The notes beneath the pieces are model-generated. The model did no database searches. It was not told where the DNA came from and saw only the letters and a list, made by a program, of their open reading frames with translations. Both the position numbers and the translations under genes were made by a program. A DNA stretch of 64,000 nucleotides, taken from contig NW_004624732.1 in assembly GCF_000247695.1 (NCBI RefSeq), positions 22,752,436 to 22,816,435 of the forward strand, in the 5' to 3' direction. The DNA comes from Heterocephalus glaber. Lineage: Eukaryota; Chordata; Mammalia; Rodentia; Bathyergidae. Shown one piece after another: positions 49,231 to 60,917 of the stretch (its first letter is position 1; each line of letters opens with the position of its first letter).

Positions 49231-50193
49231 GAACTCCATGCTTTCTCCTTATTTGTCCTAGCAATCTAAAATTAAGTGCGTCAGTTTTGGGAAACAATAC
49301 TAACATCTCAAGCTGCCTGGCTTCTGCTTTCTGAATGTTGGTCAGGAGCAGGACCGGATGGGATCTGTGCAGCTGCATTTCCACCAGCTCCAGTGATACC
49401 ACAGTGAACCCAGTGTCCCCACTCTGCTAGCCCCAGTTTAGTATGCACTTGTGCACTGCCATGCATGGCTTAGCATTCAGTCTCACATTCCTCCCTGTTT
49501 CTTCCATATGCTTATAAATTCTTTGGAAGAGGGCCCCTGTCACCTTCTTCTACTGTCTGCCCCACAGTGGCTCAGACAAGAATGGCAGCAGTTTCTGATT
49601 AATGTTTCCAAAAGGCCTTGCTAGATGGAACAAATAAAAACTCTCAGGCTTTCCATGCCTTTTATTGACAGGGCACCTTCTGCTCAGCTTATTGTGTTCT
49701 ATAAAGGGTGATGTGCAGAATGTTTCCTTGTACTCTGAGATAGGGGTAAAGAGGACTCAGAGATGAGAGCTGGAAACAGAACTAGTTATGATCAAGGAAC
49801 CAAGAACAGGGAGGACAAAGGACCTGACAGCCACCGACCAGGTCACCCCACAAGCCCAATCCCTAGAGACAGAGCCAGGCTTCCTGTTGGAGTTTGTTGT
49901 GAGTGAGGATTATGGCTACTCCAAGCCAGAAATTCTATAAATAGGAGAGCCTGGAAACGCAACATTAGCTTTAATTCATCCATTCTGAGTGCCTTTATGG
50001 GGATCGATACCTGTTCCCTGTAGTAGTTTTTGTCACTGCTTCTTTCACTCATTCATTCAAACATTCATTAAATACTATGTTCCATATATGTAATATGTTT
50101 TAAACTATGGCATTATATGTAGCATTAACTAATAACCTAAGTCTTTCTACAACAAAGGAGTTTATTACTGTGGAGTAAATTTTTTGAAGAAAG
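49231..50193. other. unique sequence, no gene seen
   Basis: The stretch 49290-49720 is moderately GC-rich but shows no coding frame. Possibly a very old repeat that I cannot place. Confidence 0.4.
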
Positions 50194-50205
50194 AGCTGAA
50201 TTTCA

Positions 50206-50314
50206 TTTATTTATTTATTTTTACTTTTTTTTCTTTGGTGCCGGGGATCAAACTCAGATCCTTGCACTTGCAAAGTGGTGATGGAACCACTGAGCTAAAT
50301 CCCTAGCCTGTAGA
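50206..50314 (-). mobile_element. ID-type tRNA-derived SINE with 12-bp target duplication
   Basis: On the minus strand: 'ggctagggatttagctcagt' (box A), 'gcaagtgcaaggatctgagt', TTTGATCCCCGG (box B region), then an A-rich tail with TAAA units. The 12-bp AGCTGAATTTCA occurs at 50194-50205 and 50315-50326. It is the same family as 9404-9510 and looks more recent, since its duplication is longer and intact. Confidence 0.95.
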
Positions 50315-50579
50315 AGCTGAATTTCAAAGGGCAGCAGGAGCTGGAGTTCACCAAGGCAAATGCACTCAAGTCCTCTGTGCATTTGCTGGGGGAGTGTCCC
50401 AAACACCTGACCTGGATAATGCTGATTCCAAATGCTGCCTCTCACCCTGCACACTGCCAGTGAGAAGATGCTATCATTTAACAGGAAATAAGAAGCTGCT
50501 GGATCAAATCACACAGCCATGCTAAGAGTGTCCATTGGCTATTGACCCCAACGGTATCTTACAAAGAAGGCAAATCTGT

Positions 50580-50935
50580 CAGTTAACCTTAATAGTGAAT
50601 TTGACTAGATTAAAAGACACATGACAGGGAGATAGGATCGTGAAGGTGCTAACTTTGTCAATAGGATAACTCACTGATGAGTTCATAGCTAAGTGAACTG
50701 CTGAGAGGCAGCCTAGTTGGAAGAAGTTAGTCATGAGGGATATGACCTTGCGGACTATGTCTGCTCCCCAGCCCCTTCCTTTTTGGCTCTTCCACACTCA
50801 CTTACTTACTTGTCTTCCTGTTTGCCATGAGAGGAGCAGCTTTCCTCTGCCTTACCCTTCCTCTGTGATGTGTCTGCCTCGGAGCCAGCCTGGACTGAAA
50901 CTCTGGGCCCTGAACCCATTTAAAAACGAGCATAG
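50580..50935 (+). mobile_element. rodent MaLR-type LTR, sense
   Basis: 5' part 'gaatttgactagattaaaag' and 'gataggatcgtgaaggtgct'; 3' part 'ccatgagaggagcagctttc' and 'ggagccagcctggactgaaa'. It follows the layout of the copies at 41640 and 61325, but the poly(A)-signal region is degraded. Confidence 0.6.
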
Positions 50936-52357
50936 GGATAAGCATCAGGTGCGCCGGGGTTCATACACCCTTGCAACTACACCACAGACGCTGGCTCTCC
51001 CAAAGAGTCAATACTAGACCATCTGCAAAGAGCTGTCCTTTTGGGGGCAGAGAGAAGTAAAGAGGAGGACCAGCCTTGGGCTCTCCCCTTAGGGTGCACT
51101 GTCTTAAGGCAGTTACACTCCTCCACTCTCCTTTGGAGACCTTGAACATCTACACACTCAAACCTCTTCCCTTCTCTCTGTGTACTTGGGTGCCATCTAA
51201 TCTGACACACCCTCTCATCCTCTTCAAAACATCCATGTACAGAAATCTTCTCTTCCTTTTCATTTTTCTGATAGGGGTGATGCATGTTGGGGGAAGGGGG
51301 TGATAGGATATTACAATTCTAAATATCTCTCATCCAATCCATGGAATTGAGAGGATCTTCCCACATGGGACTAGTAAGAATATTGCAAATAGAGGGGGAA
51401 TGAGGGTCTGGAAAGGGCCTAACCTTTCCAATGGTAATGGTGGTTGAGGACAACTGTGCCCTATGTCCCCAGACTCAAAGAGCAGCAAATGTATCAGGAC
51501 CAGTAAACTGAACCTTCTGCAATTGCATTGGCACCTCCTGGAGGATTTTTTTCTTTTTAATCATTTTCATTTTTGAAAACATAGGGAAAAACAAATTATT
51601 TTCAGGTATTCACCATGGGCACACAGAAACATGTTTGTTTCCAGCTGCGGTGCCCAGCCAAGCTCAGGAGAAACATCGAGTCACTTCCAATCTACAGTTT
51701 TCTGCTGATGCTGACAGAGGCATCTCCCTGGGGACTAGAGAGGAAATACTGCATTTACTCACATAATTCCTTCTCCTTTTAAAAATTGTGGATTGCTCCA
51801 GAAAGTGAGTTAGAAGGGTGTGCTACAAAAATACTCTGTGATTCCTCCAGCCCCTGCAGCTGGGAGCAGGAGGATGTGGGGAGGGAGCTGAAGGAATGAA
51901 CAGGTATGGCTCAGACAACAACCTATTAATTACACCTAACTGTTGGCCACCTAAGTGCTGAGAATCCATGGTGATTGTGATGGTTGTTCAAAAGGCAGTA
52001 ACTGCTATGAAGTAGTACTGGGTGTTCACTGGGGACCACTGAGACTTTTCCTGAAATCGCAGTGTGAGAGAGCCTCAGGGATCCTGACACTTTAACCACT
52101 TGACTGCCAAAAGAGAACTAGGAGTTTTAGAGTTTATTTTTATTCTTGCAGCATTTTAAACTCTCCAGCTATGTAGAAATTTAAAAGTCTAAAATCACAG
52201 GTTCCTGGGATCTTGCTGAATAGCGTACCTACTCATTATTCCAAAACTTGGAAAAAGTCAGAATTAAGCAGGTAACCTGCATTTTGGGTATGAACCATAG
52301 TTCAGAGTTAGCAAATAATTCATGAAGGAAAAATTATTGTTATAAACAAATGCTGTC
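50936..52357. other. unique sequence, no gene seen
   Basis: A plus-strand pyrimidine-rich patch near 51140-51260 might be an L2 relic. No coding signature; overlapping minus-strand frames at 51285-50961 lack any domain. Confidence 0.4.
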
Positions 52358-52359
52358 TA

Positions 52360-52617
52360 CAATAATCTCTCCATATCTGTGGTTTTATTTTCCACTGTTT
52401 CAGTTAGCTGTGATCAGCCATGGTCCAAAAATAATAAATGCAAAGCTCTAGAAATAATTTATAAGTGTTAAATTGTACAGCATTCTGCCTAGCATGGTAA
52501 AATGATGGATGTCTGCTCATCACTTCTTAGTAGAGCATCTAGGGTTCAGTGCTCCCTCTGGTTCTGGTATCCATGAGATCTTGGAGCATAACTGCCGTGG
52601 GTATGGAGGGACGACTC
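52360..52617. mobile_element. Tigger-like nonautonomous DNA transposon (MITE) with TA target duplication
   Basis: The left end reads 'caataatctctccatatctg' then 'tggttttattttcc'. The right end reads 'gccgtgggtatggagggacg', an imperfect inverted match to the left. The interior has 'gtccaaaaataataaatgca' and 'aattgtacagcattctg', typical of pogo/Tigger MITEs. TA dinucleotides sit exactly outside both ends (52358-52359 and 52618-52619), the expected Tc1/mariner-type target duplication. It has no coding capacity. Confidence 0.8.
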
Positions 52618-52619
52618 TA

Positions 52620-55600
52620 ATGAATGTGCCAGGAATGATAGAGCTGGAGAAATCCACAGTTGGTGACACCCAGTGAAAAACAATCAGCTGGACAGCAGTT
52701 ATCAACAGTGTGAAAACTAGCAGTAAAAGGTCCACAGAGACTTTTAGCAAGTCTGGTTCACATTGACAACACCACACCCCACTTACCAACTGTCACATGT
52801 GTGGAAAGGAGGCAGTCATTCTGTTTCCAGATGTGATACCTAGGAAGCATACAGAACCACCTATGAAAAGAAAAGTGTCAAAAATAAAGCATATAACCTG
52901 AATCTAATGATGCCTCTAGATTAATCTGCCATCTTAAAGGAAATCTGGGGGTTATAAGAATATGTCAAATAGACACAATCCGCCTGGTGCAGAATGTAGG
53001 AAAATTGATAGAAGAAACAACCAAATATCTTCAACAATTCATTGATATGGGAGAAGGGGAGGAGGGGAAAATTATTAAAGGTAAAATAAGTCTTTGTAGT
53101 TATGTTATTCAAATGCAGTGTGTGGGCCTTTTTTAGATCTTAATTTTTAAAAAGTATACTCAAAAAAAGACAATTAGGAAATAGTGACTAGGAGTTAAGT
53201 ATTAGATGATATTATGCCATCTTTAAGGAAGCTGTTCATTTTGCTTTTTGGGATATTATTGTATTTATGCTTTATTTGTGTTTGCTTTGTTTGTGCTTTA
53301 TTTGAGTTCATACAAAGGACAGATACATATTAGTATGTACACAGATATGTGTACATATATGACATCTTAGACTTGTACAAAACAGTTCTCTACCAAAAAG
53401 AAACAATGGCTATGAGAGGGTGTTAGATGAAAGAAGAAAGACATGATGTTGATTAATGATGAAGATGGGGGAGAAGTTCTAAATTTGTGTTTGGAATCTT
53501 TGCAACTTTAATATTAACTATGTGATATGGGGAAAGTTATAAATTTTGACTTCTGATCTTCTCATCAACACAACAGGGATAATGTTTTCCCTCATGTGAT
53601 TGTTACTCGAGGCTCCTAGTAAGTATTTAGTAGAGAATTTAATGTAAGTTTCTTATAGCCATCACTGAGAGACATTTTGAAACTTCATTGATACTAATCC
53701 TTTTACATGAGCAAATTACATCTCAGCAGAGCTTCAGGAAGTCTTACTATTGAGTCCCAGCTTGAAGACACCCTTTCCTCAGGGATGTTACTTAAAGAGA
53801 CACATCCTGTCTCATCCAGGTACAAAATCCTAGTGAGTAACACAGAGCACCTGTGCAGTGAGCCACAAGTGTGTATCAGCTGGCCCAGTGATAGAAAGAA
53901 GGAACAGTGCCTGATAATCTTGCACAGTGGAAGTATGAGCACTGCACAAGTAGATGAAAATGCAAGCTATAGGCTAGGGTGAAATGGAACAGAGAATTGA
54001 TGAGAGGAATGAGTGTAATATCTGGGTTAAAATACATGAAAATAAGATACAACTGTAAGCCTTTCTGAGAGACCAATAGCAAGGTAAGTGTGAGACAAGT
54101 GCAGAGAAAAGTAAGTCAAGTTATTTTAAGAAAGTACAGGACAGAAAGATGGACAGAGCAAGAGCACAAGTGTGAGGCTACTCCAAACAAGTAGTATACC
54201 TTCTCAACCTTCCTAAAACCAACAGAGCATTCCTTCAGATCGAGCCTTCACACACCACAGACCAAGTGGTAGTTAGACCTTTGTTCAAGACTGAAAAGGG
54301 CCCCTTAAAGGTTGAGTCTATCTACATTTTGCAAAGATTTTTTTAAGTATTTGTAAATCAAGAGCCACATCTTTATGTATAGATAGTGATAAACTTGATC
54401 GACATGAGGTGTTAAAAATGAAAGGGGAGAGATTAGTTTAAAAAAAGGCATAAAAATCAGACTTCGGAAGGAAATATTTAGGATTCATCAGAAATATGAA
54501 GAGATGGGTCAGAAGTGGGAACAGATCCATTAAATGTATCACTTAGGGCTTTGAAGATCTGGAGCCAGCACAATAGAGATTGCTAATGCAACAGCTCAGC
54601 AAAAGAATCTCATTTTGTTCCAAGCCAAAAATGGGTACTTCAAGTCGAGTTCCATTAAAGGAAAACGTCAGTGCAATAGGAAATGTGTTGTAGACAACAT
54701 ATCTCATTATAGGGAAAAGAAAATCTTTGAAAGCAATATCAAAATCAGAAATGATGTGATATGAAATGAAAGGAATAGGAAAGTGATCTATTGTAGTTTT
54801 CAACTTTTAAAACATTGTATTTTAAGGATCCTATTGGTGAATAATAGATTGCAAATAAAGTCAAGTTTCTACAATCAGCTTATCTTGAATAATAGGGAAA
54901 TCATTTGTAATCCAGTAAAGGCCCCTATGCCTCCAGAAATACGTTGGGGTATAGACAGAAATGAATGAGGCTATTTTTCTTTCCATATCATGTCAAAAAC
55001 AGTGTTGAAAAATGTGGATACAATCCTGAACTGTCTGAAGTTTTCAGAAGTTGGAAATCATCGATGCATTGGCAATTCAATGGTGAGATTCTCAGAAGTT
55101 GGAAACCTTTTAAGAGATCTGATTAATTTAATATGTCAAAGCTAATGGTGAATGAGTTCAATTTCTCTGAAGAACAATTAGTCAATGGAATACATTAATA
55201 TGAAATATGCAAAAACTGTGCACAATTCCAAAGCTAAAACACTTCTGTTGTTGGTGTTGAACTTGATTCTTTGTTCTGTGAAGGGCTTCTGTGACATAAT
55301 TCCCTTACTGATCCACACCTAAGAAAACGTTGCTCTATTTCTCAGTTGAAGGAAAGCAAAGGCTTCCTAATTTGTTTTACATTAACCATACTCCTCCACC
55401 CCATTCTCCTGTTCATACACTGTGTATTGGTATTTCCAAACCACAAAACTCTTTTGAAAAGCTCTCAACAACATCTGCTACACTGGGGATAGATGAGCGA
55501 GATTGGCACACCTTGAAAAACTCAGACTCCTCTGCACCCTCAGCCCTCCTCCCACCCACCCACATGCCTGGTCTTCTTTCATTTCTTTGCACTTTCTTCT

Positions 55601-55799
55601 CTGCATCACTGTTTGAATCTTCTTGTGAGAGTAGTTGTCTAACGAGATATGAGCTGGGATGAGTTGAGGGAGGGAGCTTTGTACCTGCAGATAGACAGTG
55701 GTTAAAGTTTTTTGAGATTGAAGTCTCAAAATTTCCTGAGAAGGGCATATCAAGCCTCTTCCAAGTTGCCTCACTTACTGCCTTACACCTGTGGGACTC
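52620..55799. other. unique sequence, no gene seen
   Basis: AT-rich. A 14-bp segment TCAGAAGTTGGAAA recurs near 55044 and 55093. Frames such as 55817-55413 (minus) and 55330-55662 (plus) overlap each other and show no recognised domain. Confidence 0.4.
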
Positions 55800-55849
55800 A
55801 GGCATGTACAGACCCAAGTTGACCCATGGTGTCCCAACCTAGCCTCTTG

Positions 55850-56240
55850 TCATTTGCATACATTTGCATTATGGTTTTGACCCAGTCCTCCAATGGGCTT
55901 TGGCTGTCATGTTTATTCTAGCCAAGACCATATCAATTATAAAGCTCCCCCTATTGATGCAAAGGCGCAGTCCTCTTATTGATTGAAGTAATTCTACTTA
56001 ACAATAACCCTGAACCACTCCTTCAAATTACAGGAAAACAAAAGAGAAACCAAGCCCAGAGGTCACTATAGTCCCATCTGTGGATCTGTCTGCCTTTCCT
56101 TCCTGAGAATATACTTTCATTATGGCAGTGGAAGTTGCCACAACTAGGCTCTGCCAACATGTTTTCTCTAATAAAGCCACAGTGTTTGTTACTCAGTAAA
56201 GAACTTGTTTTAAAAACAAAACAAAACAAAACAAAAAACT
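55850..56240 (+). promoter_or_regulatory. LTR-like module: twin octamers, CCAAT, TATA, poly(A) signal and A-rich tail
   Basis: Two ATTTGCAT octamers lie at 55852-55859 and 55862-55869, one helical turn apart. A CCAAT box follows at 55890-55894 and a TATAAAG box at 55938-55944. An AATAAA poly(A) signal is at 56170-56175, about 230 bases downstream, and an (AAAAC)n-like tail at 56214-56240 follows. Spacing matches a U3-R promoter and polyadenylation unit of a retroviral LTR, perhaps retroposed given the tail. I cannot name the family. A chance cluster in ordinary intergenic DNA is the alternative. Confidence 0.4.
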
Positions 56241-56379
56241 ACTACTTTCTGATTGTGAGTCCCTTCTGTAGACTTGCTGGCAAATCTGCATAAGGGTCTA
56301 AGAGCTGAGACTGTCACACCATACAGATCATCACCCAGTCCAGGCTGATCCCAAAATTCCATTAACATTTTCCAATACT

Positions 56380-57480
56380 GAAACAATTGGAACTAAAACA
56401 ATCTTCCCATTCTTAACTTCTCACATAGCTAACTTGACCTCATCCTTCAGACTTCTAGTCAGACCTCAGAGCTACTTCCTAAGAAGCACCTTCCTGACTT
56501 CTCTCACAAGGCCAGGTCCGTCCCTGTATAGCACATCATAACTGTCCTCATAATTATCCTTCAACCCCTACCGCCCATGCTCTCAAAGCCAGCACTCTAT
56601 GAAAATCACTGTTTCTAACACCACCATGATTCTCCATGTTAAATGCAATGGTCCCTTCTTTGTTGCTTGGAAGATCATCAGCATTAGGCACAACTGAAAT
56701 ACTCCTTCTTATTGTACACATTTCTGCCAAGATTAAGGACATCACAACTATTTAGTCTTCCTTCCAGCATATTACCCACCTGTTTTTTGTAATAATTTCT
56801 ATCTTCTCTTCCAGAAATAAGTTCTTCATTATTTGTCTGCATTCTCTTCCCATGTGATGTCAGCCAGTTCTGTGGCTTTAAGTAGCACCCATGTGGCAAT
56901 GGCACTCAGTTCTATGCATCTAGACTCAGGCATCTTCCCCAAGCTCCTTACCAGTCTATTACGACATCTATACCACAACTCCTCTTGAATGTCTATAGTC
57001 ATCTCAAAATGACTTCAGAGAAACATAATTCTTGATTATTACCTCTTTCCTCACTCAATAAAGCACAAAAGTCTACCTCCAGCCTTTCTCATTTCAACAA
57101 ATGGTCCCACCACCCATCCAGTTATTCAAGTTAAAGGAGGCATCCTTGCTTCTTCTATTTCTCTCCCCAAATCCTTGACACTCAGTCCATCATGATATTC
57201 CCTCGAAAACATGTTTTGTATTTGACCATTTCTCTACAACTTCACAGCTAACTCACAGTAGTTAACTCCATGCTTATGTCTCACAAGGACTTTAGAAATT
57301 CCTCACTGGTCTCTTTGACCTTTCTTATCTCCTACCATCCATTCTCCACAATTGTCAAAGTAGTTTTCAAAATGTAAGGAGGACCATGTGATTGTCCTGG
57401 TTAAATTTCTCCAGTGGATTCCCATTGCATAGGAGATAAGAGTGCCCAGCATCCATACACCTACTCTCTGGCTTTTTCTC
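56380..57480 (+). mobile_element. L2, sense, about 1.1 kb
   Basis: A long pyrimidine-rich L2: 'aacaaatggtcccaccaccc', 'ccaaatccttgacactcagt', 'ctctacaacttcacagct', 'tgtcaaagtagttttcaaaa', 'gtgattgtcctggttaaatt', 'ttctccagtggattcccatt' and 'gagataagagtgcccagca'. The order matches the L2 body. It runs directly into the CTC microsatellite. Confidence 0.75.
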
Positions 57481-57716
57481 CTCCTCCTCCTCCTCCTCCT
57501 CCTCCTCCTCCTNNNNNNNNNNNNNNNNNNNNNNNNNNNNNNNNNNNNNNNNNNNNNNNNNNNNNNNNNNNNNNNNNNNNNNNNNNNNNNNNNNNNNNNN
57601 NNNNNNNNNNNNTCCTCCTCCTCCTCCTCCTCCTCCTTCTTCTTCTCTCTCTCTCTCCCCTCTCTCTCTCTCTCTCTCCCCCCTCTATCTCTCTCTCTCC
57701 TCTCTCTCTCTCTCAC
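57477..57716. repeat. (CTC)n then (CT)n microsatellite containing an assembly gap
   Basis: CTC units fill 57477-57512, N fills 57513-57612, TCC units resume at 57613-57636, then TTC and CT-rich tracts run to 57716. The poly-proline/leucine/arginine frames reading through it are artefacts. Confidence 0.95.
57513..57612. other. assembly gap (exactly 100 N)
   Basis: A block of exactly 100 N is the common placeholder for a gap of unknown length. The CTC array is on both sides, so the true array is longer than shown by an unknown amount. Confidence 1.
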
Positions 57717-58364
57717 TTTTGCTGCCTCCAGGCACAGCAGCTGAGAAAGAAAGCCAAAGCCAATTTTCTCTTCTCAGGAGGAACTAAAAGAAAATCATCA
57801 AAAATTATTGAAAATGTTTTATAGAAGCAAGAATTAGGGATGGTTATAGTGAGGACATATGCATTAGGAAAATTCCTTCTTTTTGTAACAAATCTCTAAT
57901 ACAAGTTCACTTTTAAAGAACATTTATGAGTTTGAAAAAATAAGCTAAAATTGTTTCAAAAGTATTAGGAAAAAACAATATTTTAAATAGACACACAAAA
58001 CAGGGAGAAATAGAAACACCCATAGAAAGTTTTGCGGTTTGCAAACAAGAAAAAGAAAAAAGCCAAGAACATCACTGATATTTGACTGATGAGAGTTAAA
58101 TTTTAGATAAAGGATAAATTGTGCTTCATCCACTCTTTATTGCCATGGCAACTAAATTCTCTACTAAGAGTAATAATTTCCCAATGTGAAAAGGCACCTC
58201 CAAAATTAAGTAAGTAGTAATTTAAAAAGCAATGGTGCCATTGGTAGACCACACTCTGGGGGAAGGTCTGGAGAGGGACTAGTACAGTGCTATTTCACGT
58301 CAAAGGACAAATATGAAGAGGAAATTTCAAGGGCTGTGTTTATCCCTTTTCCCAAATTTCCTCT
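57717..58364. other. unique sequence, no gene seen
   Basis: No recognised repeat or coding frame. Confidence 0.4.
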
Positions 58365-58373
58365 CTTTCTTTG

Positions 58374-58408
<35 letters not shown>

Positions 58409-58482
58409 GCCTCTCTCTCTCCGTCTCTCTGTGTCTCTCTGTCTCTCTCTTTTTCTGTGTGTCTCTCTCTGTCTCTCTCTAT
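58365..58482. repeat. (TCTC)n/(TGTC)n microsatellite
   Basis: Imperfect TCTC, TCTG and TGTC units with few interruptions. A 68-codon serine/leucine-rich frame (58313-58519) is a product of this repeat. Confidence 0.9.
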
Positions 58483-58949
58483 TATATACAGTGTATACAG
58501 TAAGATAACTATGTCATAGCTCCATGTTGCCTCAAATATATGACACTAACAATCATTCTCCTCTGAGAAGCCCCTGGAGGAAGTAGAGTAGGAAAATCTA
58601 AACTCATTCTCTACCTTTACTCTTATCCAGGAACTATCATTTGTTAGTTGAGCAATAAGTATTTACTGAATGAATGAATTAATTAATTAAAAAGAAAATA
58701 TTAAAACATACTGTAAGTAGCAAGGGTTGAGTTTTTTGTGAAGCTTTTGTCATTTGTGGCAGTTTTATTTGTGTGTGTACCTGGAAGGTAGTGGATCACA
58801 ATGTAAAGTGCATTGCTTACTTCTTGACACAACTGAATTTCTTAAAAAATTCAAAAGCCTCTGCTATATGCCATAAACATGCTGAAATGCTTTTAGTTTA
58901 CTAAATAAAACTGTTCATACTTGTGGCCTATGCAGACTCTCTTCTTTCT

Positions 58950-59189
58950 GTGGCAGGTCCCTCTCCCCACCTTGGTGCATGTGAGGTCTCTTCCGAAAAT
59001 TAGTTACTAGAGCTGTGACTCCAAACCCACTCAGACATTCTCCTTTCATCTCCCTAGGACAAAGATTATGCTTTCTATGTAGGTTGATCTGATCTCATTG
59101 TATTTAGATTCCATCAATTGTGTCATATTTTATTTACAATTGACTGCACACTGCTTGTCTCTCTCCTAAATTCTTGACTTCTTAAAGGC

Positions 59190-59232
<43 letters not shown>

Positions 59233-59280
59233 AGATCACATTGTATTGTGTTTTTGAAATGTTTGCTGAACAAATATATA
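58950..59280 (+). mobile_element. L2-like 3' fragment interrupted by a (CT)n run
   Basis: 'ttctcctttcatctccctag' and 'gacttcttaaaggcacaaac' before the run, and 'gaaatgtttgctgaacaaat' after it, resemble an L2 terminus. The (CT)n microsatellite at 59195-59229 sits where the usual 'gggcagggac' block would be. Confidence 0.45.
59195..59229. repeat. (CT)n microsatellite
   Basis: About 17 uninterrupted CT units. Confidence 0.97.
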
Positions 59281-60059
59281 AAAGAACAGAAAATATAAAA
59301 GCTATTTTTCCTAATGAAAAGTGCTTCCTATGCAGCTGCCCAACTCTCAGAAGTGAAGTTTGTTCAGTTATCATACTAGATAGAACAAAAGGCCCCACCC
59401 TGATGGTCCTGCAAGCCTGCATTCATCTGCTGCCAAGGAAACCCCAGAGTTGGCCATAAATGATTATTTTCAGAGTATAGACGTCAAATTGACCTGAGAA
59501 CACCTTCAAATATCAAACATACAGATGCCTAAGAAAAAAACAAAAGGTAGCCTACCAGGTCAATATACTTGACTAGAAATGTCAGTGAAGGTTGCAATAA
59601 TATGTTTTCTTTGGGACATCAAACACTTTATATCAATATATATTATATTAAAGCCTTGTTTGGGAAAGCTTCTTTTTTAACAAAGCATCATAAAAGGAAA
59701 AGTATTGTTTCAGCTCCCTGCATCTCTAGGGAGACCCGAGCCTTTCCATTCTGTTAACATGAGCACAAGAAAGAACCAGGAACAGAGAAATGAAACCAAG
59801 CTTCTGTTTCCAGATCAGAAAGGGGATTCAGGCTGGTTTCTCTGAGGATGGTGGCTACCACACAGATTCCAGACGCTGTAGGCTGGCACACTCATGAAAT
59901 AAGATGCCACAGGGAAACAGAATCAATCAGAGTTGCTACAGCCCATCTCTCATTTCATCAACTGATCCACATTTCCCCATCCATGCCTTTCATTAGCATA
60001 GACATTACAATAAATTTCCTAGAATTATTCAAATCAGGGTTCAGCCCCTGTTCTGTCTC
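59281..60059. other. unique sequence, no gene seen
   Basis: Frames at 59569-59757 and 59848-60126 (plus) have no recognised domain. Confidence 0.4.
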
Positions 60060-60205
60060 AGCTCTTCTCAAACTTGAATGGGTATTTGAGCCTCCTGGGG
60101 AATCTTCCCAAGGTGCACATTTTTAATTCAAGATGTTAGAGATACTGCCTTTCTCCTGACCTCTCCAGCGGCTCTGGTGCTTCTGATCCCTAGAGTCCAG
60201 TGCTG
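60060..60205 (+). mobile_element. hAT-Charlie (MER5-like) nonautonomous DNA transposon fragment
   Basis: 'cttctcaaacttgaatgggt', 'gagcctcctggggaatcttc' and the later 'ctggtgcttctgatcccta' segment follow the MER5/MER58 type order ('ttcaaactttaatgtgcata', 'cacctggggatctt'). Terminal repeats are not both visible. Confidence 0.55.
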
Positions 60206-60479
60206 AGATATCCAGCCATTCTTCGCTAGGCAGAGATCCAGCTGCTGACTCCTGAGTAAGGAGGATTTGCAACTTGATCTTTGGCTGATAGAAGGAACCT
60301 CCATCAATAGTCCCCTTTTAAAATAAAAATAAGAATGAATAAAAATAAGAATAAAAATGAGAAAGCCTTTTGTGAAAATAAGGAAAGTAGCCCTAAATCT
60401 ATGTTCAATTGTGTGATATTTCAATTTAAAGGGGCTCTTTTGGCTAATCCCAACATAAACCTAGTTTTAATTCTTATTT

Positions 60480-60610
60480 CATCAAACAGAAAACTAAGAT
60501 GCAGGTATTAACACTTGTAAAGTGATCCTGGCAATAAATGGCCAAAGCAGGATTTGAAACAATCTACTCTGACCCCAGAGTTGACAGTTTTCATTACTGC
60601 TTCTTTTCTG
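60480..60610 (-). repeat. MIR fragment, antisense
   Basis: 'ggccaaagcaggatttgaaa' and 'cagttttcattactgcttc' follow the antisense MIR 5' end ('ggattcgaaccca', 'actatacta'). Confidence 0.55.
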
Positions 60611-60673
60611 GTTATCAGTTAATACTTTTATGTCAGTTCAATTCAACAATAAGTAGGGAGAAATAGAGATCAT

Positions 60674-60722
60674 GTTGTGTGTGGGGGTGTGAGATAGTAT
60701 GTGTGTCAGTGTGTGGTGTGTG
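60674..60722. repeat. TG-rich simple repeat
   Basis: Imperfect TG repeat with interspersed GG and GAGATAG. Confidence 0.85.
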
Positions 60723-60917
60723 TACAAAGAACGGAGAAGAGAAGGCGTAGAGATGAAGAGAATACATTGAAGTCTAATAGTGCACAGACCAGTAGAAAGA
60801 ATGACACACAAAGACATCAATCTGGTATAATGTGCCTAGAGTCGGAGAAAATCTCTTGATAACAGCAAGGACTTTCTCCCCTGTGTGTATAGAAGCCAAG
60901 ACTGAGGTTTGGGTTGT

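Noticed and set aside
55413..55817. 134-codon minus-strand frame overlapping a 110-codon plus-strand frame
   Set aside because: Opposed overlapping frames with no domain, conserved motif or splice context; most likely chance.
57303..57824. Arginine/glutamate-, proline- and leucine-rich frames over 100 codons
   Set aside because: They read through the CTC/CT microsatellite and the 100-N gap.
58365..59229. CRISPR-like repetition
   Set aside because: The repeats are dinucleotide and tetranucleotide microsatellites without spacers.
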